From: an uncultured Verrucomicrobiota bacterium | GTDB taxonomy: Bacteria; Verrucomicrobiota; Verrucomicrobiia; Limisphaerales; UBA8199 | Assembly (NCBI GenBank): GCA_903873945.1 | Contig: CAIQQM010000310.1 | Location: forward strand, 1 to 44,882 | Reading direction: 5' to 3' | Length of the DNA stretch: 44,882 nt | In this document: piece by piece, positions 16,790 to 26,123 of the stretch | How the letters are laid out: each line of letters begins with the position of its first letter | Position numbering within the stretch: the stretch's first letter is position 1 | The notes under the pieces: model-generated | Database searches by the model: none | Told to the model about the DNA's origin: nothing | The model's input: the letters and a program-made list of their open reading frames with translations, nothing else | Position numbers and translations under genes: made by a program

Positions 16790-19700
16790 GCCTGACTCCC
16801 GCCCAATTGCAGGCCATCGCCGCGCGCGGCAACGTTCTTGTCGTCGCGGGCGCGGGCACGGGCAAAACCCGCACTCTGGTCGAGCGATGCCTGAACTGTT
16901 TGCTGGAAGAAAGGCCGCCAGCGTCGCTCGATGAGATCCTGATGGTCACTTTTACCGAGGCTGCCGCGGCTGAAATGCGGCAGCGCATCCGGGCAAGGCT
17001 GGAGGAGGAGTTGAAAAACGCCGAGCTAAACGGCGCCCCGGCGAAAGTCTTGCATCATTGGCATGAACAACTCGCGCTGTTTGAGGCGGCACACATTGGC
17101 ACACTGCATAGCTTCTGCCTGAAGTTAGTACGGCAGCATTTTTACGAACTCGGGCTTGACCCCCAACTCTCGGTGTTGGCGGAAGAAGAGTCACACCTGC
17201 TCGCCCAAGAAACGCTTGAACAACTCCTTCAGAGGCATTACGCCGGACAAACTGGCGCGGCGAAGGCCGTGCTGCAGCTCATTCAGACCCAGGTCGGTGG
17301 CTCAGACCAGCCTGTCCGCGCGCTTGTGTTGCGCCTGCATGAGTACACCCAAACCCTGGCTAGTCCCTCCGCATGGCTGGACAACCAACTCGCGGCTTTC
17401 GGCTCGTGTGAGCCGAAATTATGGGAAAATTGGCTGCTTTGTGCGCTCACCAAGTGGAGCGGCTGCTGGCAGCCCCTGCTCCACCGGAATCCGGCTGAGA
17501 ATGAAATCTCAGGCAAATGCGTTAAGGCCCTCGAAACATTGCACCCCGGAATGTCGCGCTCGGAGGCCGACACCGCTTTGCGTAGCATCGCAGCCGCCAG
17601 CGGCAATTGCGCCAGCGGAAAGAAAATGGTCTGGCTCAAGCCGCTAAAGAATTTCCTGAGCGAGGCGGCTTTCTTCTGCTCCCTGACCAGGGTGAAAGGC
17701 GAAACCGACCCGCTAGCCGAGGATTGGGGCTGGGTCCGGTCGCAAATGGTGCCGTTGCTGGAACTCGCCCGGGATTTCGGAAAAGCCTTCACTGAAGCCA
17801 AACGCGAACTCGGCGTAATGGACTTCCACGACCTCGAACAGCACGCGCTCCGGCTTCTGTGGGACACTGGAACCGGCCAACCGACGCGAATCGCCCAGCG
17901 ATGGCGCAGGAAACTGCGGTTCGTCTTTGTGGACGAGTACCAGGACATCAACGCAGCCCAAGATAAGATCATCGAGGCCCTGAGCCGCGAGGGCGTGCAC
18001 GCCAACCGCTTCCTCGTCGGCGATGTCAAACAAAGCATCTACCGTTTTCGATTGGCGAATCCTTATATTTTCAAAAACTATGCCGATTTGTGGCGCGACG
18101 ACCAAGGCCAGGTCATTTCGCTGGCAGACAACTTTCGAAGCCGCGAGCAGATTTTACAATTCGTAAATTCCTTCTTTGGCACGGTGATGCGGCCCGATGC
18201 TGGCGGTCTGCAGTATGACGAGCAGGCCCGGCTGCGCTTTGGAGCGCCGCAGGAGCGGCGCGCTCTGAGCCTTGCTGGCAGCTCCGCTCCGTGCGTCGAA
18301 CTCCATTTGCGGATCAAGGGCGACCCGAATCATCCGGAGGGCGACGAAGATGCGGTGGAAACTCAGGTAAACGCGCTCAACTTGCTGGAAGTCGAAAAGG
18401 AGGCGCGGTTGGTGGCATTGCGTTTGCGCGAGCTTAAGGCCGACGCCTGTCCCGTCTGGGATGAGCCGGCAAAGCAATTCCGACCCGTGGATTGGAGAGA
18501 TATGGCGGTCCTGTTGCGTTCGCCCGCCAACAAGTCAGAGAGCTATGCCAAAGAATTTTCCCGGCTGAACATCCCTCTGCAAGTGTCCCGGCCCGGGTTC
18601 TACGAGAACGTCGAGATTTCCGACCTGCTGAGCCTGCTCCAGTTGCTCGACAACCCATTGCAGGACTTGCCAGTGCTGGCAGTGCTCCACTCACCCCTGG
18701 TGGGGATGACCCTCAATGAACTCGCCACGATCCGGTTGACCGCCAAAGCCCCGTTCTGGACGGCGCTGGTCCTCTGGCAGGAAGCTCAAATCGCCAGGCT
18801 CAACGCCGGAAAACCCAAGCCGGACCAAACGAAAGACGCAACACCCTTGACGCCAAATCCCGCCGAGGCGCCAACGACGGCCGAGACTCTGCGCAAAGTC
18901 ACCCTCTTTCTGCAACGATTCGCGCATTGGAGGCGCCTGGCCCGCCAGGTTTCGCTCTCGCACTGTCTCGAGGCCGTGCTCACGGAAACGCATTACGCAG
19001 ACTGGCTGCTAACCCAACCGCGCGGTCAACAGCGATACGCCAACGTAGACCGCTTGTTGGGCCTGGCACGACGGTTTGATGACTGCCAGCGCCAAGGTTT
19101 GTTCAGGTTTCTTCGTTTCGTCGAGACGCAACGGGCCGTCGAAGTTGAGCCCGAGGTCGCCACAGTTAACGACGAGAACTCCGTTCGGCTCATGAGCATC
19201 CATCAAAGCAAAGGACTCGAATTCCCGGTGGTTGCCGTGGCCGACTTGGGCAAGCCCTTTAATCTTTCGGACCTTCGCTCCGAGATAATCCTTGATGAAG
19301 TTTACGGGCTCTGCCCGCAGATCAAACCTCCGCATACCGGCGCCCGCTATCCAAGCCTGCCTTACTGGCTTGCCTGCCGCCATCAACTCCGCGAGTTGCT
19401 GGGGGAGGAATTGCGATTGCTCTACGTCGCAATAACACGCGCGCGTGACAAACTGGTCCTGAGCGCAACGCTTTCGACAGCGAAGTTCAACCACCTTTGG
19501 CGGCAAGCGGAGGAGGCCGATCCGGCAGAATTGCTGTCCGCTCGCAGCTTTTCCGACTGGCTCGGCTTCTGGTTTTCAAAAAATTTCAGTCTCGGCGAGG
19601 ATGCTCCGACCCAGGGCGCAAATGCCTGTCTGCGTTGGGAGATTCACGATGGCCGGCGGCTGGCCGAGCCGGACGTCGAAACAGCGCCTCCCGGAGTGCC

Positions 19701-20520
19701 GGCTGAATCGGTTGCAGCTATTGATCCGGAAGCATGGGCACAACTTAAACAACGGCTCGCCTGGCGATATCCGTTCGCCGCGGCGACACGACAGCCTGCC
19801 AAGACCTCGGTTTCGGCCCTGCGCCGTAACGCCAGCGAGCAAATGAAAGAGGAAGCCGCTTTTTTATTTGGTTCGGAATGGGCTGGTTATGGGCCTGAGG
19901 CTCAGTCTCCCCAACCCGGCAACCAGGTTTCGATGTCAGCCCCCAATCGGCATCGCGCAACCTCACCGGCGAAGGCCGCAGCGGCAGATATTGGCACAGC
20001 GCACCATTCTTTCCTGCAATTGGTTTCTCTCCAGCGTGTCGGCAGCGCGAAGCTCCTGAAACAGGAGGCCGGGCGCCTCGTGCAGGAAGGAGCCCTGACC
20101 CCGGACACCGTCACGTTGCTCGACTTCGAGGGGTTGGCTGATTTTTGGAGTTCCGAACTCGGGCGACGGGTTCAGGCACAAGCCACTTGGGTCCGGCGCG
20201 AATTGGCCTTCACTGTGCGATTCTCGCAGGAAGAACTCTCCGCGCTTGCGGGCCAGCCAACCGAGCCGGACTTGAAAGATGAATTTGTTGTGGTGCAGGG
20301 CGCTGTGGATCTGGCCGTGGTTCTGCCTGGGGAGATCTGGGTGCTGGATTTCAAAACCGACACCGTTCCCGCGAATGAATTGCCAGAGAAAATAAAATCT
20401 TACGAGCCGCAACTGAAATTATACGCCGGGGCCTTATCAAAGATTTATCAGCGTCCGGTTTCCGCCTGTTGGCTTTGTTTCCTGGCGGCGCGAACTGCCG
20501 TGCCGTTCAAACCTGGTTGA
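16786..20520 (+). CDS. addA: ATP-dependent helicase/nuclease subunit A (AddA, UvrD-like)
   Basis: The 1,244-residue protein has all superfamily 1A helicase motifs: Q motif LTPAQLQAI, Walker A VAGAGTGKTRT, FTEAAAAEM (Ia), VDEYQDIN (II), LVGDVKQSIYRFR (III), SIHQSKGLEFPVV (V) and LRLLYVAITRARDKL (VI). The C-terminal PD-(D/E)XK nuclease shows GAVDLAVV and WVLDFKTD, so the nuclease motifs seem intact. AddA is the 3'-5' motor of the AddAB break-processing complex, the functional counterpart of RecBCD. It is translationally coupled to addB and ends 18 bases before the convergent GrpE-like gene. Confidence 0.95.
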   Translation: MSLTPAQLQAIAARGNVLVVAGAGTGKTRTLVERCLNCLLEERPPASLDEILMVTFTEAAAAEMRQRIRARLEEELKNAELNGAPAKVLHHWHEQLALFEAAHIGTLHSFCLKLVRQHFYELGLDPQLSVLAEEESHLLAQETLEQLLQRHYAGQTGAAKAVLQLIQTQVGGSDQPVRALVLRLHEYTQTLASPSAWLDNQLAAFGSCEPKLWENWLLCALTKWSGCWQPLLHRNPAENEISGKCVKALETLHPGMSRSEADTALRSIAAASGNCASGKKMVWLKPLKNFLSEAAFFCSLTRVKGETDPLAEDWGWVRSQMVPLLELARDFGKAFTEAKRELGVMDFHDLEQHALRLLWDTGTGQPTRIAQRWRRKLRFVFVDEYQDINAAQDKIIEALSREGVHANRFLVGDVKQSIYRFRLANPYIFKNYADLWRDDQGQVISLADNFRSREQILQFVNSFFGTVMRPDAGGLQYDEQARLRFGAPQERRALSLAGSSAPCVELHLRIKGDPNHPEGDEDAVETQVNALNLLEVEKEARLVALRLRELKADACPVWDEPAKQFRPVDWRDMAVLLRSPANKSESYAKEFSRLNIPLQVSRPGFYENVEISDLLSLLQLLDNPLQDLPVLAVLHSPLVGMTLNELATIRLTAKAPFWTALVLWQEAQIARLNAGKPKPDQTKDATPLTPNPAEAPTTAETLRKVTLFLQRFAHWRRLARQVSLSHCLEAVLTETHYADWLLTQPRGQQRYANVDRLLGLARRFDDCQRQGLFRFLRFVETQRAVEVEPEVATVNDENSVRLMSIHQSKGLEFPVVAVADLGKPFNLSDLRSEIILDEVYGLCPQIKPPHTGARYPSLPYWLACRHQLRELLGEELRLLYVAITRARDKLVLSATLSTAKFNHLWRQAEEADPAELLSARSFSDWLGFWFSKNFSLGEDAPTQGANACLRWEIHDGRRLAEPDVETAPPGVPAESVAAIDPEAWAQLKQRLAWRYPFAAATRQPAKTSVSALRRNASEQMKEEAAFLFGSEWAGYGPEAQSPQPGNQVSMSAPNRHRATSPAKAAAADIGTAHHSFLQLVSLQRVGSAKLLKQEAGRLVQEGALTPDTVTLLDFEGLADFWSSELGRRVQAQATWVRRELAFTVRFSQEELSALAGQPTEPDLKDEFVVVQGAVDLAVVLPGEIWVLDFKTDTVPANELPEKIKSYEPQLKLYAGALSKIYQRPVSACWLCFLAARTAVPFKPG

Positions 20521-20538
20521 CCCTGCTGGCTCTCCGCT

Positions 20539-21411
20539 TCAATCGGGATTCGCGTCTGGAGCTTCCAACGGCAATTGGCTTTGGTTCCCAAGATCTGCCG
20601 CCCTGGTTGAATTAGACGCCTCGGCGCCTTCTGCGCCATTGTCACGGAGCCGCACCAGGGCGGGCCGAATCAGCCTTCCCTGCAAAGTGTACCCCGCTGC
20701 GATTGTCTCGCCAATAACAGCGCCCGCTGCCAGCTTCGAATCGCCATCTGCAAGCTGGTGGCACTGGCCATCGAAAGGCTCGGCCCCATCCGGCGCAAAA
20801 GACGCCAGCCCCACACGACGCGCCGCATCACGGCAGGCGTCTTGGAAATGGCCAAGCTGTTCAATTAAATTAGGCTGGCCGGAGCGCAGAGCGCCTTTGT
20901 GCAGCGCGTAGACATGATCGAGCACTCGCATTAGCACCTGAATCCAATCTCCTTCCGCCCGGCGCATTTTCTCCGACTCGAGGCGCAAAGTCGCCTTCTC
21001 GCTGTCATTTATGCGCTGCATAAACTCCGTAAATGCAGCCACTTCCGCAGCCATGCGCTCCGCTATTCCTTTGGCGGCTGCCAGCGTATTATCCGCCGCA
21101 TCCTGGACATTCTGCCAGCGCCCCGTCGCGCCGTTGATCTGCGTGGCAATGTTCTCAAGGTTTTGAATCTGCGCGACGACTGCCGTGAGCGCGCCCGCTT
21201 CCGCCAGTTTCACCACCGCCCGGTATTCCAGGAGAAACGGAGTGATGGCCAGCACCGCGCCGCCCGCCACACAGCCAACGGCAAAAGACATCTCCAAAAA
21301 CCCCATAGGAAGTTTGCTCTGGGCATAAATGAAATATGCGCAGAAAAGCAGAAGGGCATCGCCCAGGTAAAATGGCCACTTGGGCAGCTTGGGTCCAATC
21401 AGGTCTTGCAT
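20539..21411 (-). CDS. Membrane-anchored protein with GrpE-like C-terminal domain
   Basis: The 290-residue protein starts with two hydrophobic segments (about 13-30 and 40-61), so it is predicted to be membrane anchored. A long helical, probably coiled-coil part (about 62-155) follows. Residues 156-256 resemble GrpE: a WIQVLMRVLDHVYAL helix, then FAPDGAEPFDGQCHQL, AAGAVIGETIAAGYTLQGRLIRPALVRL. In GrpE the matching beta head reads roughly EPFDP-HEAV, then V-GY-L--R-LRPA-V-V. GrpE proper is a soluble nucleotide-exchange factor for DnaK. A tethered version could act on an Hsp70-type partner at the membrane, which is inference. The tail is low in complexity. No chaperone gene is adjacent. Confidence 0.65.
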   Translation of the reverse strand: MQDLIGPKLPKWPFYLGDALLLFCAYFIYAQSKLPMGFLEMSFAVGCVAGGAVLAITPFLLEYRAVVKLAEAGALTAVVAQIQNLENIATQINGATGRWQNVQDAADNTLAAAKGIAERMAAEVAAFTEFMQRINDSEKATLRLESEKMRRAEGDWIQVLMRVLDHVYALHKGALRSGQPNLIEQLGHFQDACRDAARRVGLASFAPDGAEPFDGQCHQLADGDSKLAAGAVIGETIAAGYTLQGRLIRPALVRLRDNGAEGAEASNSTRAADLGNQSQLPLEAPDANPD

Positions 21412-21537
21412 CGGGACAAGGTCTAGAACAAGCGAGGACGAAGTTCAAGCCCGGGATTGGTAGGGAAACCGCATTTCGAGCGGCGTTGGCATCTTTCTCC
21501 TCGACTATCCCCATCTCGCTGGCTCAACAATAGCCGT

Positions 21538-22428
21538 GTGCGCATCTGCGTCATTTTTAATCCGACGGCAAAGGGCGAAAAAGCCAGACGTTTTCGCCAT
21601 CACTTGAATGATTTCGGCTCGCAATGCACGCTAAGATTGACTGCCGCGCCTGCAGATGCGCGATGCCTTGCCGCCGCCGCCGTTCGCGAGGGTTTTGAAA
21701 CTGTGGTCGCCGCCGGCGGTGACGGCACGCTTAATGAAGTGCTTAATGGTATCGGTGACGCACCAGACGGATTCGAACGCACACGCCTCGGTCTCCTGCC
21801 TTTGGGGACAGCGAACGTCTTCGCCCGCGAACTGGGCATTCCGGCTGACTTGAACCTCGCATGGGCCGTCATTCGTCAGGGCAATGAGACTCGCATTGAC
21901 CTGCCCAGAGTGGATTACGAAGCCGATCACCATCCGGAGTACCGTTATTTTGCCCAGTTGGCTGGCGCAGGCCTCGATGCGCACGCCATCAAACTGGTAA
22001 ACTGGCAATTGAAGAAAAGATTCGGGCCTTTGGCCTACGTTCTGGCAGGTTTGAGGGCCTTGCTCGGCGCGCAGTCGAAGATCTCAACCGCAGGCGGGCA
22101 CGATTCCCTGACAGGCGAACTGGTGTTGATTGGCAACGGTCGGTTTTATGGCGGACGATTTCCAATTTTCCCGAAGGCGGATTTATGCGACGGCTTGTTG
22201 GAGGTTTGCGTGTTTCCGCGCGTCAACTGGCTGACCCTTGCCCGCTGCACGCCGGGACTGTTACTCGGCAGAGTACTGCCCGCTTCCTTAACCAGAGTTT
22301 TTCGGTCTGAGTCTTTCACCCTGACGAGCCCATCCCCTACCCCACTGGAAACCGATGGCGAACTCATCGGCCATTTGCCTGCAAAGTTTTCGCTTCAGCG
22401 CTCTCGCTTGCGTGCAGTCGTGCCATAA
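21538..22428 (+). CDS. Diacylglycerol/lipid kinase family protein (DAGK catalytic domain)
   Basis: Starting at GTG 21538 (VRICVIFNPTAKGEKARR), the 296-residue product has the family nucleotide-binding sequence VVAAGGDGTLNEVLNGIG. It also has LGLLPLGTANVFARELGIP, then RFGPLAYVLAGLRAL and a C-terminal ETDGE segment. These match the YegS/DgkB/BmrU family of soluble lipid kinases. The frame is open upstream to a TTG at 21457, but that stretch looks like spacer. It is divergent from the GrpE-like gene and convergent with the dcw cluster. The lipid substrate cannot be told from sequence. Confidence 0.88.
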   Translation: MRICVIFNPTAKGEKARRFRHHLNDFGSQCTLRLTAAPADARCLAAAAVREGFETVVAAGGDGTLNEVLNGIGDAPDGFERTRLGLLPLGTANVFARELGIPADLNLAWAVIRQGNETRIDLPRVDYEADHHPEYRYFAQLAGAGLDAHAIKLVNWQLKKRFGPLAYVLAGLRALLGAQSKISTAGGHDSLTGELVLIGNGRFYGGRFPIFPKADLCDGLLEVCVFPRVNWLTLARCTPGLLLGRVLPASLTRVFRSESFTLTSPSPTPLETDGELIGHLPAKFSLQRSRLRAVVP

Positions 22429-22633
22429 AAATCAACAAGCACGGAGGTGAATGTGTCCCGATAAGGACAAAGAAATGCCGTTCCAGCTATGAGTTTGCCC
22501 TGTGTTCCAAGATTCTATCGCCCCCGCCCGGATTTTTCACCCCTCTTCGCAGTGATCTAATCCCATATCCGTTACGATACTGTATTCTTCAATGAGATTA
22601 TCATATCCCCTGCAGGCGTTGTTCGCCCGTCCC

Positions 22634-23932
22634 TCAGTTGAGCGCTACGCCCCGCCGCAGGTATGTCGGCACATCAAGATCCTCTCCTCGAAGAATCGTC
22701 GGCTCGCTCTTGTCGAACCGCCCCTTCGCAACAATCTCGAGCGGCAATTGAGTTTGCTTCAGCTTCGAAGCGCCTCTTCGACCCCGACCTGACCCCGTAC
22801 CCTGGCGCGCCAACAGTTGCTCCATCTTATCCTGCGGCAGCGACGGCGGCGGCGGCACAAATCTTGAACCCCGCCGCCCCACGGTCATGCGAGTCAATAA
22901 CTGCGTGTCCAAATCCTCCTGGCTGCTCGCCATCTTCCCTTCAGCCTCTGGGCGCTCCAGCACCTTCCGCGCCGCAATCAGTGTCACCGTCAGACGGTCA
23001 CGAAAGCTCTCGTCTATTGCTGCCCCCATGATCGCCTGCGCGTGTTCGCAATGACGGTTCAATCGTTCCATCACGCGGTTGACTTCTGCCATCGTGAGGT
23101 CCGGCCCCCCGGTCAGGCTCACCAGCAATGCATCCGATTCGGTCAGCACCTGGCCATCGTCCAGCATCGGATGCGCCAGCAGCTTGTCCACCACATCCCG
23201 CGACCGCGTCGGTCCCATCGCCTCTGCCACCGCGAAGAAGCTTTCCGAATGACGCTCGCGAATCAGGGCGCTTAAATCCGCAAAATGAATCTCGATTAAC
23301 CCCGGCTGCGCCAGCAGCCGCCATACGCCGCACATGGCCTCGGCCAGCATTCCGCCGGTGATTTTGAACGTCTCCAACACGCTCGTATTCTCGTCAATCA
23401 GTTTGAACACCTTCTGGTTTGGCAAGCAAACCACGCCGTCCGCCGCCGCCTTCAGAGCCTCCAGCCCATGCTGAGCCAACCGCTGCCGCCGACCACCCTC
23501 ACACGCGAATGGCGTTGTCACGAACGCCAACGCCAGCGCCCCCGCCTCCTTCGCCGCCCGAGCGAGCACCGGGCTGATGCCCGTCCCCGCGCCCCCGCCC
23601 AATCCGGCCACGATGAACACCATCCCCGCCCCTTCGCACGCCGCCCTCAACTCCGGCAGGTGTTCCTCCGCCAACGCCTGGCCAATCTCCGGATCCCCGC
23701 CCGTGCCCAACTCGCGCAGGAGTTTCGTTTCCAAGTGCAGTTTTTTCGCGGCTGATGATTCGGCCACCGACCTCGTTTCCGTGTTCACCGCCGCGAACTC
23801 CGCGCCGGAAATACCGTTGCGAATCATCCACTCCATCACGCTGATGCCCGCGTTCCCGACACCAAATACCTTAATCAAGAGTGAATTCTGGAGGGGCTTG
23901 ATGGCTTTCTGGGTTGGCGAATTCTGTTCCAT
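22634..23932 (-). CDS. ftsZ: Cell division protein FtsZ (divergent T7 loop)
   Basis: The 432-residue tubulin homologue has FGVGNAG at the start of the GTPase domain, the tubulin signature GLGGGAGTG (111-118), and TTPFACEG. A variable linker leads to a conserved C-terminal tail EDLDVPTYLRR that fits FtsA or membrane-adaptor binding. It polymerises as the Z ring at midcell. The T7 synergy loop, normally N-V-D-F-A-D, reads E-I-H-F-A-D (214-219), so the first N and D are replaced by E and H while the last D remains. It is the last gene of the dcw cluster, 15 bases after ftsA. Confidence 0.93.
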   Translation of the reverse strand: MEQNSPTQKAIKPLQNSLLIKVFGVGNAGISVMEWMIRNGISGAEFAAVNTETRSVAESSAAKKLHLETKLLRELGTGGDPEIGQALAEEHLPELRAACEGAGMVFIVAGLGGGAGTGISPVLARAAKEAGALALAFVTTPFACEGGRRQRLAQHGLEALKAAADGVVCLPNQKVFKLIDENTSVLETFKITGGMLAEAMCGVWRLLAQPGLIEIHFADLSALIRERHSESFFAVAEAMGPTRSRDVVDKLLAHPMLDDGQVLTESDALLVSLTGGPDLTMAEVNRVMERLNRHCEHAQAIMGAAIDESFRDRLTVTLIAARKVLERPEAEGKMASSQEDLDTQLLTRMTVGRRGSRFVPPPPSLPQDKMEQLLARQGTGSGRGRRGASKLKQTQLPLEIVAKGRFDKSEPTILRGEDLDVPTYLRRGVALN

Positions 23933-23947
23933 AAATTCAATTTTTAT

Positions 23948-25171
23948 TCAACTCCTCTTAAATATCTGGCCAATCGTCGTCTTAAGCCCCGCCGCCAACG
24001 ACCCTTTCCCTACTCGTTTTCGTTGTTGAAATGAGCCGAATTTCACCAGCCCTATGCCGGTCGCGAATTCCGGTTGGTCGAGCGCTGACTTGAGTCCGCT
24101 GATCGAATTGGTTTGACCAACCGACACCTGCACCTGCAGGATTTGCTCCGCCAGCCTCGCAACTTGCGGAATCCGCGAACCCCCACCGCAAAGAAATGCC
24201 CCCGCCCGAATGTAATCCAGCACTCCCGCCTGCTCCAAGTCCTGCCCGATGAGTTGGAAAATCTCTTCGAGTCGCAAGGCCATGATCCGTCTCAGGTGCT
24301 CCAAGTTGATGATTTTGAACGGCAACCCCAGATCGTTCGAAATCGTGACCGTCTGCCCTTTCACCCCCTCATCCACAGATGCCGTCCCATGTTCGAGTTT
24401 GAGTTGCTCCGCTCGGCTCAGCGGCACCTTTAATCCGTAAGCCAGGTCGTTCGAGACATGATCGCCTCCAACCGCCAGCACGCCCATGTGCTTGATGATG
24501 CCGTTGGCGTAAACCACGTATTCGGTTGTCCCGCCCCCAATATCGATTACCAGCGAGCCAAGCTCCTTTTGCTCGTTCGTCAGCAGCGCCAACGATGAAG
24601 CTAACCCGTTGAAAACGATGTCATCCACTTCGAGCTGCAGCCCTTTGGCTGTCCGAATTGCATTCTGCAAACGGTTCAGATTGCCGTGAAACACATGCAC
24701 GTCCACTTCCACCCGCGCGCCCAGCATCCCCACAGGGTTCGTAATGCCGTCCTGGCCGTCCACAAGGAAATGCTGGCGAATGGCGTGGACCACGTGGTTT
24801 TCTGCAGGCAAGTTGATCGTTTTTGCGTTCTTGATCACGTCCTGCACGTCCTCCTCGGAAATCTCCCGGTCCGCCGAGACTACCGGGTGCACTCCACGAT
24901 TGTTGAAGCCGCGCAAGTGCCCGCCCGTAACGCCCAGATAAACACTGCGAATTTCCACATCCGCCATCTGTTCCGCTTCAACAATCGCCTGGCGCACGTC
25001 TTCCTCCGCCACGGAAGGATCGGCGATTTCGCCTTTGCGCACGCCCCGCGAGCGCGCCTGGCCAAGTCCCACGATGTTCAGCGCTCCATCGTCGCTCAGG
25101 TCGCCCACTACGGCGCAGACTTTCGACGTGCCAACTTCGAGTCCTACGATAATTGACGATGTCTCAAACAT
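23948..25171 (-). CDS. ftsA: Cell division protein FtsA
   Basis: The 407-residue actin-like ATPase begins IIVGLEVGTSKVCAVVGD (phosphate 1 motif). It has the SHS2/1C domain region RSVYLGVTGGHLRG, DIGGGTTEYVVY (phosphate 2), FLCGGGSRIP (adenosine motif) and ends KTTIGQIFKRS, an amphipathic membrane-targeting helix. FtsA tethers FtsZ to the membrane and recruits late division proteins. It overlaps ftsQ by eight bases and precedes ftsZ, the classical ftsQAZ order. Length and motifs are normal. Confidence 0.96.
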   Translation of the reverse strand: MFETSSIIVGLEVGTSKVCAVVGDLSDDGALNIVGLGQARSRGVRKGEIADPSVAEEDVRQAIVEAEQMADVEIRSVYLGVTGGHLRGFNNRGVHPVVSADREISEEDVQDVIKNAKTINLPAENHVVHAIRQHFLVDGQDGITNPVGMLGARVEVDVHVFHGNLNRLQNAIRTAKGLQLEVDDIVFNGLASSLALLTNEQKELGSLVIDIGGGTTEYVVYANGIIKHMGVLAVGGDHVSNDLAYGLKVPLSRAEQLKLEHGTASVDEGVKGQTVTISNDLGLPFKIINLEHLRRIMALRLEEIFQLIGQDLEQAGVLDYIRAGAFLCGGGSRIPQVARLAEQILQVQVSVGQTNSISGLKSALDQPEFATGIGLVKFGSFQQRKRVGKGSLAAGLKTTIGQIFKRS

Positions 25172-26123
25172 TATTTTTCCTAGTGCGTAAGGGTTTGGGT
25201 GATTTAGGTGTGTTTTGGGGAACAGCGCTCGCTTCCAGCCAGCGGGCAGGCACGTTGTTCGTAACCGCCAGGTCCAAAGTGGCGATCACCTTGCCGATCT
25301 TCTGGCCTGCCTCGTGAATCTCGCGCCACCGCCGCAGTTGCTGCTCCAAATCCGTTAGGCCAAATGTCACTTCACTTCCTTTGTCAGTCGTTACCACCAA
25401 CACCTCAAGCGAAGAGACATCTATCCGTTTCAAGTCCACCACCCCAGCCATCGGTGAATGTTCAAAAGCCCCTATCAGCTCCAGTGCGGCCCTTACCTGA
25501 ATCGCATCGATGCGCCGGCCTACCTGCAGTTTGCTCCCATCGATTCCGGCGATCACCGGCAACTGCTCCGCTAGTTGCGGCGGCGGCGTCGCCCGCTGCC
25601 GAGGGTCCAATGGCGGCATCACCCAACCATCAACATCAAGGTGGTAAACCCCCGCCTCCACCCCCCCGTTCGCTGCCGGGCGCGGAACATTCACCTGGGC
25701 AATTGGCTCCCGCTCGATGACCCGCACCTTCAAGGTGTGCGGCAAAACCCGTTCGACCGAAACCGATTGCACCAGCGGAACCAATTCCAAATTCCGCTTC
25801 ACCCGCGCAAGGTCCAGCGCCAGCAGATTTTGGCCCACCTTCACCCCCGTCCAGCGGCGCAATTGGTCCGCCGCTATTACTCCATCGGTGCGCACATCCA
25901 CCTCTTGAATCGCGAACGCCTTGTTTTCGTAAAGCAACTGGTCCATCGCCCAACCACCCGTTCGCCACAGGACATACACACACAGAACCACCAGAAACAG
26001 CGCGCTCAATGCGAGCGCCACCGTGCGGACCCGCGCGGCGCGCACCTGGCTGGACCGCAGCTTCACATCCAACACATATTCGCGTCCTAATCGGCGATTT
26101 TTTGTCTTACGTTTAAACCACAT
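25164..26123 (-). CDS. ftsQ: Cell division protein FtsQ/DivIB
   Basis: The 319-residue protein has a basic cytoplasmic N-terminus and one membrane segment (about 33-53, VALALSALFLVVLCVYVLW). A POTRA domain follows (IQEVDVRTDGVIAADQLRRWTG, then LVQSVSVERVLPHTLKVRVIEREP), and then a periplasmic beta domain. FtsQ links early and late divisome parts and binds FtsL/FtsB. A proline-rich insert around PPLDPRQRATPPP separates the domains, and the C-terminus is basic. The start overlaps ddl by 11 bases. Confidence 0.9.
   Translation of the reverse strand: MWFKRKTKNRRLGREYVLDVKLRSSQVRAARVRTVALALSALFLVVLCVYVLWRTGGWAMDQLLYENKAFAIQEVDVRTDGVIAADQLRRWTGVKVGQNLLALDLARVKRNLELVPLVQSVSVERVLPHTLKVRVIEREPIAQVNVPRPAANGGVEAGVYHLDVDGWVMPPLDPRQRATPPPQLAEQLPVIAGIDGSKLQVGRRIDAIQVRAALELIGAFEHSPMAGVVDLKRIDVSSLEVLVVTTDKGSEVTFGLTDLEQQLRRWREIHEAGQKIGKVIATLDLAVTNNVPARWLEASAVPQNTPKSPKPLRTRKNNV

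Noticed and set aside
22429-22633. Possible terminators or a small gene between the lipid kinase gene and ftsZ
   Set aside because: No hairpin with a T-run and no protein-like frame was seen in this 205-base convergent spacer.
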